Source: Smithellaceae bacterium
Lineage (GTDB): Bacteria > Desulfobacterota > Syntrophia > Syntrophales > Smithellaceae
Length of the DNA stretch: 64,000 nt
NCBI GenBank assembly: GCA_030690945.1
Contig: JAUYFM010000002.1
Coordinates: 103,357-167,356, forward strand
Direction: 5' to 3'
Shown piece by piece: positions 61,252 through 64,000 of this stretch. Each line of letters begins with the position of its first letter. Within the stretch, counting starts at the first letter, position 1. The translations under genes and the position numbers were made by a program. The notes under the pieces are model-generated. The model was not told where the DNA came from and did no database searches. It saw only the letters and a program-made list of their open reading frames with translations.

Positions 61252-61500
61252 ATGGATGACAAGAAAATTTTCGAAGAGATGATAAATATTTTAAAGGTTT
61301 ATACCAAGGACCCGACGCTCTTGGAGAAGGCAACACTCGATACGCACATATTGAATGATTTAAAAGTCAATTCCGCGCGTCTGGTCGACGTGATTATCAA
61401 ATGCGAAGATGTATTCGGCATCAGTGTTGATGACGATGAGGCGGACAAAATTCGCACGATCGGCGATGCGGTAAGAATCGTTAAACAAAAACTCGGGTAG
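61252..61500 (+). CDS. Acyl carrier protein of the second synthase
   Basis: An 82-residue ACP. The attachment Ser41 is in LKVNSARLVDVIIKCE, where NSAR replaces the usual DSL. GAAGGAG precedes the ATG at 61252. The rest follows the ACP fold (CEDVFGISVDDDEADKI). The unusual motif may limit recognition to specific partners. It lies between the KS and the acyltransferase genes. Confidence 0.88.
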   Translation: MDDKKIFEEMINILKVYTKDPTLLEKATLDTHILNDLKVNSARLVDVIIKCEDVFGISVDDDEADKIRTIGDAVRIVKQKLG

Positions 61501-61505
61501 GGATT

Positions 61506-62333
61506 ATGGATGCAAAGTCCAGGTTTTTTCTGCATTTGCAGAATGTTTTAGGTCGGGTGGCCATTTTTCTGATTGCGCCGTTTTACTTTTTTGTTGCGCA
61601 CATTCTGTTGTTTTACCGGATAAGGAATTTGCGGGAACTCCGCCATCAGTGTGCCGCGGAATTTGCCGGACACAAAGGGCCTTGGATTATATGCGCCAAT
61701 CATTTAACCATGATAGATTCCTTCCTGTTGAGCTATGCTTCGTTCAGCATGGTCCGGCATATCACGCATTATAAGCAGCTCCCGTGGAATTTGCCGGAAA
61801 GAAGCAATTTTCAAAGCAACATCTTTCTCGCGGTTTTATGTTACCTGTCCAAGTGCGTTCCCGTCGATCGAGGCGGTTCCCGTCAAAAAATGAAGGAAGT
61901 GCTTGACAAATGCATTTATCTGTTGCGCCGTCGGCATGCCATCATGATTTTTCCGGAAGGGGGCCGATCGCGCACCGGCCGCGTGGATAAAGATAATTTT
62001 TCCTATGGGGTAGGCCGATTTATTCAGGATGTGGATAATTGCAAGGTGATGTGTCTTTACTTACGCGGCGACAAGCAGCGCCGCCATAGCCTGATTCCTG
62101 CCTGGGGGGACAAATTTTACGTGCAGATGGAGGTGTTTAAACCGACGCCTGTGGCGCAAGAGGGACTTCGTGCACAACGGGAATATGCGGCGCAGATTAT
62201 TGGGCGGCTCGCGGACATGGAGGAGAAGTATTTTGCCTTGCATCGGGAACGATGTTGTGGATTTGATCAGTCCGGAGAACCGGCAAAAAAGCACGGATTC
62301 GCGCTATCTGAAGAGAATCCTCACCGATACTGA
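61506..62333 (+). CDS. PlsC-type lysophospholipid acyltransferase (second)
   Basis: A 275-residue membrane acyltransferase. N-terminal helix at about 12-38. NHLTMID (HX4D, about 65-71) and FPEGGRSRTG (about 148-157) mark the active site. The first gene of this type is in region A at 6950. It may transfer the product of the second synthase to a lipid. The 3' end overlaps the phosphopantetheinyl transferase gene by 101 bases. Confidence 0.87.
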   Translation: MDAKSRFFLHLQNVLGRVAIFLIAPFYFFVAHILLFYRIRNLRELRHQCAAEFAGHKGPWIICANHLTMIDSFLLSYASFSMVRHITHYKQLPWNLPERSNFQSNIFLAVLCYLSKCVPVDRGGSRQKMKEVLDKCIYLLRRRHAIMIFPEGGRSRTGRVDKDNFSYGVGRFIQDVDNCKVMCLYLRGDKQRRHSLIPAWGDKFYVQMEVFKPTPVAQEGLRAQREYAAQIIGRLADMEEKYFALHRERCCGFDQSGEPAKKHGFALSEENPHRY

Positions 62334-62922
62334 AATTGAGCAGGTCCGTTGTTCCGACAATCCGGATGCGACGCTGTGGTCTATCTGGGCCTGCAAGGAA
62401 GCCGCTTATAAAGTTATTCGGAAACAGTCCAGCGGTGCGGCTTTTTTACCGCGCCACTGGACTGTGCATTTCCGCCATCCCGCATCGGCCGTCGAACATC
62501 AGGGCAGCAAGCCTCCTGAAGCGCCACTCGAGGATCAGACGCCCACGGCATTTGCTGCAGGCGATGTTGTGATTTCAGAAAAAAAGAGCATCCCTTTTTT
62601 TCTTCTTTCTTCTTTGTCTTATGTTCATTGCCTTGCCGCCGACTGTTTCGATATTTTAGACAAGGTGATCTGGCGCGTTGACGTGTTGCCCGCAGGGCAT
62701 GATCAAAAAGACAGGGATCCCTCCGTTTTCGCACGATCATGCCTGGCCCATGCACTGTCATCCTTTTTACGAGATGATCAAAGTCAGATTAAAATTCTCC
62801 GAGACCGAGAAAAAGACGGAGAACTTCAGCCGCCGGCCGTATATCTCAATGGCATTAAGACGGGCATTGACGTCAGCCTGAGCCACGACGGACAATTTGT
62901 CGCTTACGCATTTCTGGCCTGA
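62233..62922 (+). CDS. 4'-Phosphopantetheinyl transferase superfamily protein
   Basis: A 229-residue protein. It starts with CIGNDVVDLISPEN, the N-terminal signature of Sfp-like enzymes in these clusters, and has WACKEAAYKVIRK (about 58-70), the classic WxxKExxxK. I place the start at TTG 62233, with GGAGGAGA at 62219-62226. Earlier ATG codons would add a basic stretch unlike the family. It converts apo-ACPs to holo-ACPs by attaching phosphopantetheine and is likely needed for all three ACPs in the window. Confidence 0.85.
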   Translation: MPCIGNDVVDLISPENRQKSTDSRYLKRILTDTEIEQVRCSDNPDATLWSIWACKEAAYKVIRKQSSGAAFLPRHWTVHFRHPASAVEHQGSKPPEAPLEDQTPTAFAAGDVVISEKKSIPFFLLSSLSYVHCLAADCFDILDKVIWRVDVLPAGHDQKDRDPSVFARSCLAHALSSFLRDDQSQIKILRDREKDGELQPPAVYLNGIKTGIDVSLSHDGQFVAYAFLA

Positions 62923-63040
62923 CCGGATTACAATTTTCTGAATGAAATCTTCCGCATATTTTGTTGTCAGGTCTTTTCTCTTATGTTAAGAAAATGCTAT
63001 TATTAAGTATTTCTATATCATCAGTAAAAGGGGAGGAAAT

Positions 63041-63808
63041 ATGAATAACAAGGAAGTTGTCGCTTTGGTCACCGGCGGGGCATCTGGACTAGGGGAAGCC
63101 ACGGTGCTGGAATTAGCCGGTAAGGGAGCGAAGGTTGTCGTCATTGATATGGATGCGGCAAAAGGTAAACAACTGGCTGATGCAGCAGGGGACAATGTCA
63201 TTTTTGCTCATGCCGATGTCACCAGCGAGGAATCCATTCGTGAGGCGATCAAAAAAGCTGTTGATCAATTCGGCAAAATTAATGTTGTGGTCAATTGTGC
63301 GGGCGTGCCGGATGCCGGCAAAGTGATGGGTAAGAAAGGTCCTCTGCCGCTGTCATTATTTAATAAAGTTATCCAGATAAATCTTGTGGGGACGATGAAT
63401 GTGATTCGCCTGGCTGTTGAGCAGATGGTAAATAATACCCCCAATAATGAGGGCGAAAAGGGGGTGATTGTGAATACGTCATCTATCGCCGCATTTGACG
63501 GTCAGATCGGTCAGGCGGCTTATGCCGCGTCTAAAGGCGGCATTGTAGGCATGACGCTGCCCATTGCCCGGGAATGCGCCGACTATGGCATTCGGGTGGC
63601 CACGATTGCGCCGGGACTGTTTGAAACGCCGCTCATGGCCGGTTTGTCGCCCGCTGTTAAAGAAGACATGGCCCGAGGGGTGCCTTTCCCGAGGCGACTG
63701 GGCAAGCCTGAGGAATTTGCCCGGATGGTTCTTCATATTATTGAAAATCCGATGCTCAACGGCTGTTGTATCCGCTTGGACGGCGCGCTGCGCATGCCGC
63801 CGAAATAA
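63041..63808 (+). CDS. Short-chain dehydrogenase, 3-hydroxyacyl-CoA dehydrogenase type 2-like
   Basis: A 255-residue SDR. TGGASGLGEAT (about 11-21), NCAGV (about 86-90) and YAASKGG (catalytic Tyr/Lys, about 164-170) are present. The C-terminal IENPMLNGCCIRLDGALRMPPK (in parts) is typical of HSD17B10-type enzymes that act on 3-hydroxyacyl-CoA or branched-chain intermediates. It is a beta-oxidation or branched-chain degradation enzyme rather than part of the synthase operon. The start follows GGGGAGG. An extended -10 (TGCTATTAT at 62995) may drive it. Confidence 0.87.
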   Translation: MNNKEVVALVTGGASGLGEATVLELAGKGAKVVVIDMDAAKGKQLADAAGDNVIFAHADVTSEESIREAIKKAVDQFGKINVVVNCAGVPDAGKVMGKKGPLPLSLFNKVIQINLVGTMNVIRLAVEQMVNNTPNNEGEKGVIVNTSSIAAFDGQIGQAAYAASKGGIVGMTLPIARECADYGIRVATIAPGLFETPLMAGLSPAVKEDMARGVPFPRRLGKPEEFARMVLHIIENPMLNGCCIRLDGALRMPPK

Positions 63809-63875
63809 TCGACGATGTTTTGAAGATCATGACACGTCGTTACACCCGCCAAGAGTAAAAAAGACAGGGCCAGGG

Positions 63876-64000
63876 TTAATACTCGATACCCGCGCGGTCT
63901 TTGACACCGGCGGCGTAATGGTGCTTGATCTCTTTAACGTCGCTGACCGTGTCGGCCAGTTTGATGATGGCTTTGGCGGCGTAGCGGCCCGTGAGAATCA
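63876..64000 (-). CDS. Corrinoid adenosyltransferase (CobO/BtuR-like), C-terminal part
   Basis: Only the last 41 codons are in the window; the start is beyond 64000. The sequence (ILTGRYAAKAIIKLADTVSD, EIKHHYAAGVKDRAGIEY) matches the CobO/BtuR C-terminus (TGR, ADxVxE/D, KHxxxAGxxARxGIEx). The enzyme adenosylates corrinoids. The stop (TAA) is at 63876-63878. It is consistent with cobalamin use by the two radical SAM enzymes. Confidence 0.8.
   Translation of the reverse strand, partial: ILTGRYAAKAIIKLADTVSDVKEIKHHYAAGVKDRAGIEY

Noticed and set aside
62170..62232. ATG start for the phosphopantetheinyl transferase
   Set aside because: It adds a basic stretch unlike the family and lacks a ribosome binding site; TTG 62233 has GGAGGAGA at the right distance.

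Overview
The window looks like part of the chromosome of a syntrophic or anaerobic deltaproteobacterium (Desulfobacterota, perhaps Syntrophales/Smithella-like). That assignment is inferred from gene content: paired PilT-type motors, an NtrC-type regulator, a bacterial deoxyhypusine-synthase homologue, cobalamin-binding radical SAM enzymes, a likely HesB-like selenoprotein, a type-2 hydroxyacyl-CoA dehydrogenase, and many GTAGGG-type REP palindromes with their own REP-associated transposase. No rRNA or unique marker in the window fixes the taxon.

Region A (1-29293) is one large biosynthetic locus, nearly all on the + strand with tight or overlapping genes. It has the core of an aryl-polyene/flexirubin-type type II polyketide pathway: an adenylate-forming ligase, a MIO-type aromatic amino acid ammonia lyase (starter supply), two ACPs, three intact ketosynthases plus two degenerate KS partners, a FabG reductase, a hotdog dehydratase, a 4HBT thioesterase, acyltransferases of the PlsC and LpxL types, a family 2 glycosyltransferase, a LolA-like carrier, a lipoprotein and an MMPL exporter. 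Unusual additions are two B12-binding radical SAM enzymes, a CrtI-like FAD oxidoreductase, a DAK2-DegV fusion, a methyltransferase fused to the exporter, a tandemly duplicated pair (HTH-like protein plus BtrH-like protein) and an ABC exporter. The likely product is an aryl-capped polyene lipid put into the outer membrane, modified in ways canonical clusters lack.

Region B (29294-34422) is a minor-pilin cassette led by a long structured leader. Its last gene fuses a prepilin, a CFI-box segment and a PilX-like adhesin, and carries an 11-G tract. Two related inverted-repeat elements flank the cassette. Region C (34423-45948) is housekeeping: P1 peptidase, prfA-rpmE-rho, a DEAD-box helicase, a patatin lipoprotein, a sigma54 two-component system and a deoxyhypusine-synthase homologue.

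Region D (45949-56187) starts with a DNA methyltransferase remnant truncated at a REP element, followed by the REP transposase, which carries a REP pair inside its own reading frame. Then come tRNA-Ala(CGC), pilT and a pilU-like gene, a receiver-like protein lacking the phosphorylatable Asp, a TPR protein, the HesB-like gene with an in-frame TGA, a secreted transglutaminase, an HD phosphohydrolase, an AI-2E-type permease and a 3-methyladenine glycosylase.

Region E (56525-62922) is a second, compact type II acyl/polyketide synthase operon: fabD, acyl-CoA dehydrogenase, FabG, FabZ, KS, ACP, PlsC-type acyltransferase and phosphopantetheinyl transferase. It may serve region A, which lacks its own malonyltransferase and phosphopantetheinyl transferase, or make a separate lipid. 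The window ends with a type-2 hydroxyacyl-CoA dehydrogenase and the C-terminus of a corrinoid adenosyltransferase.
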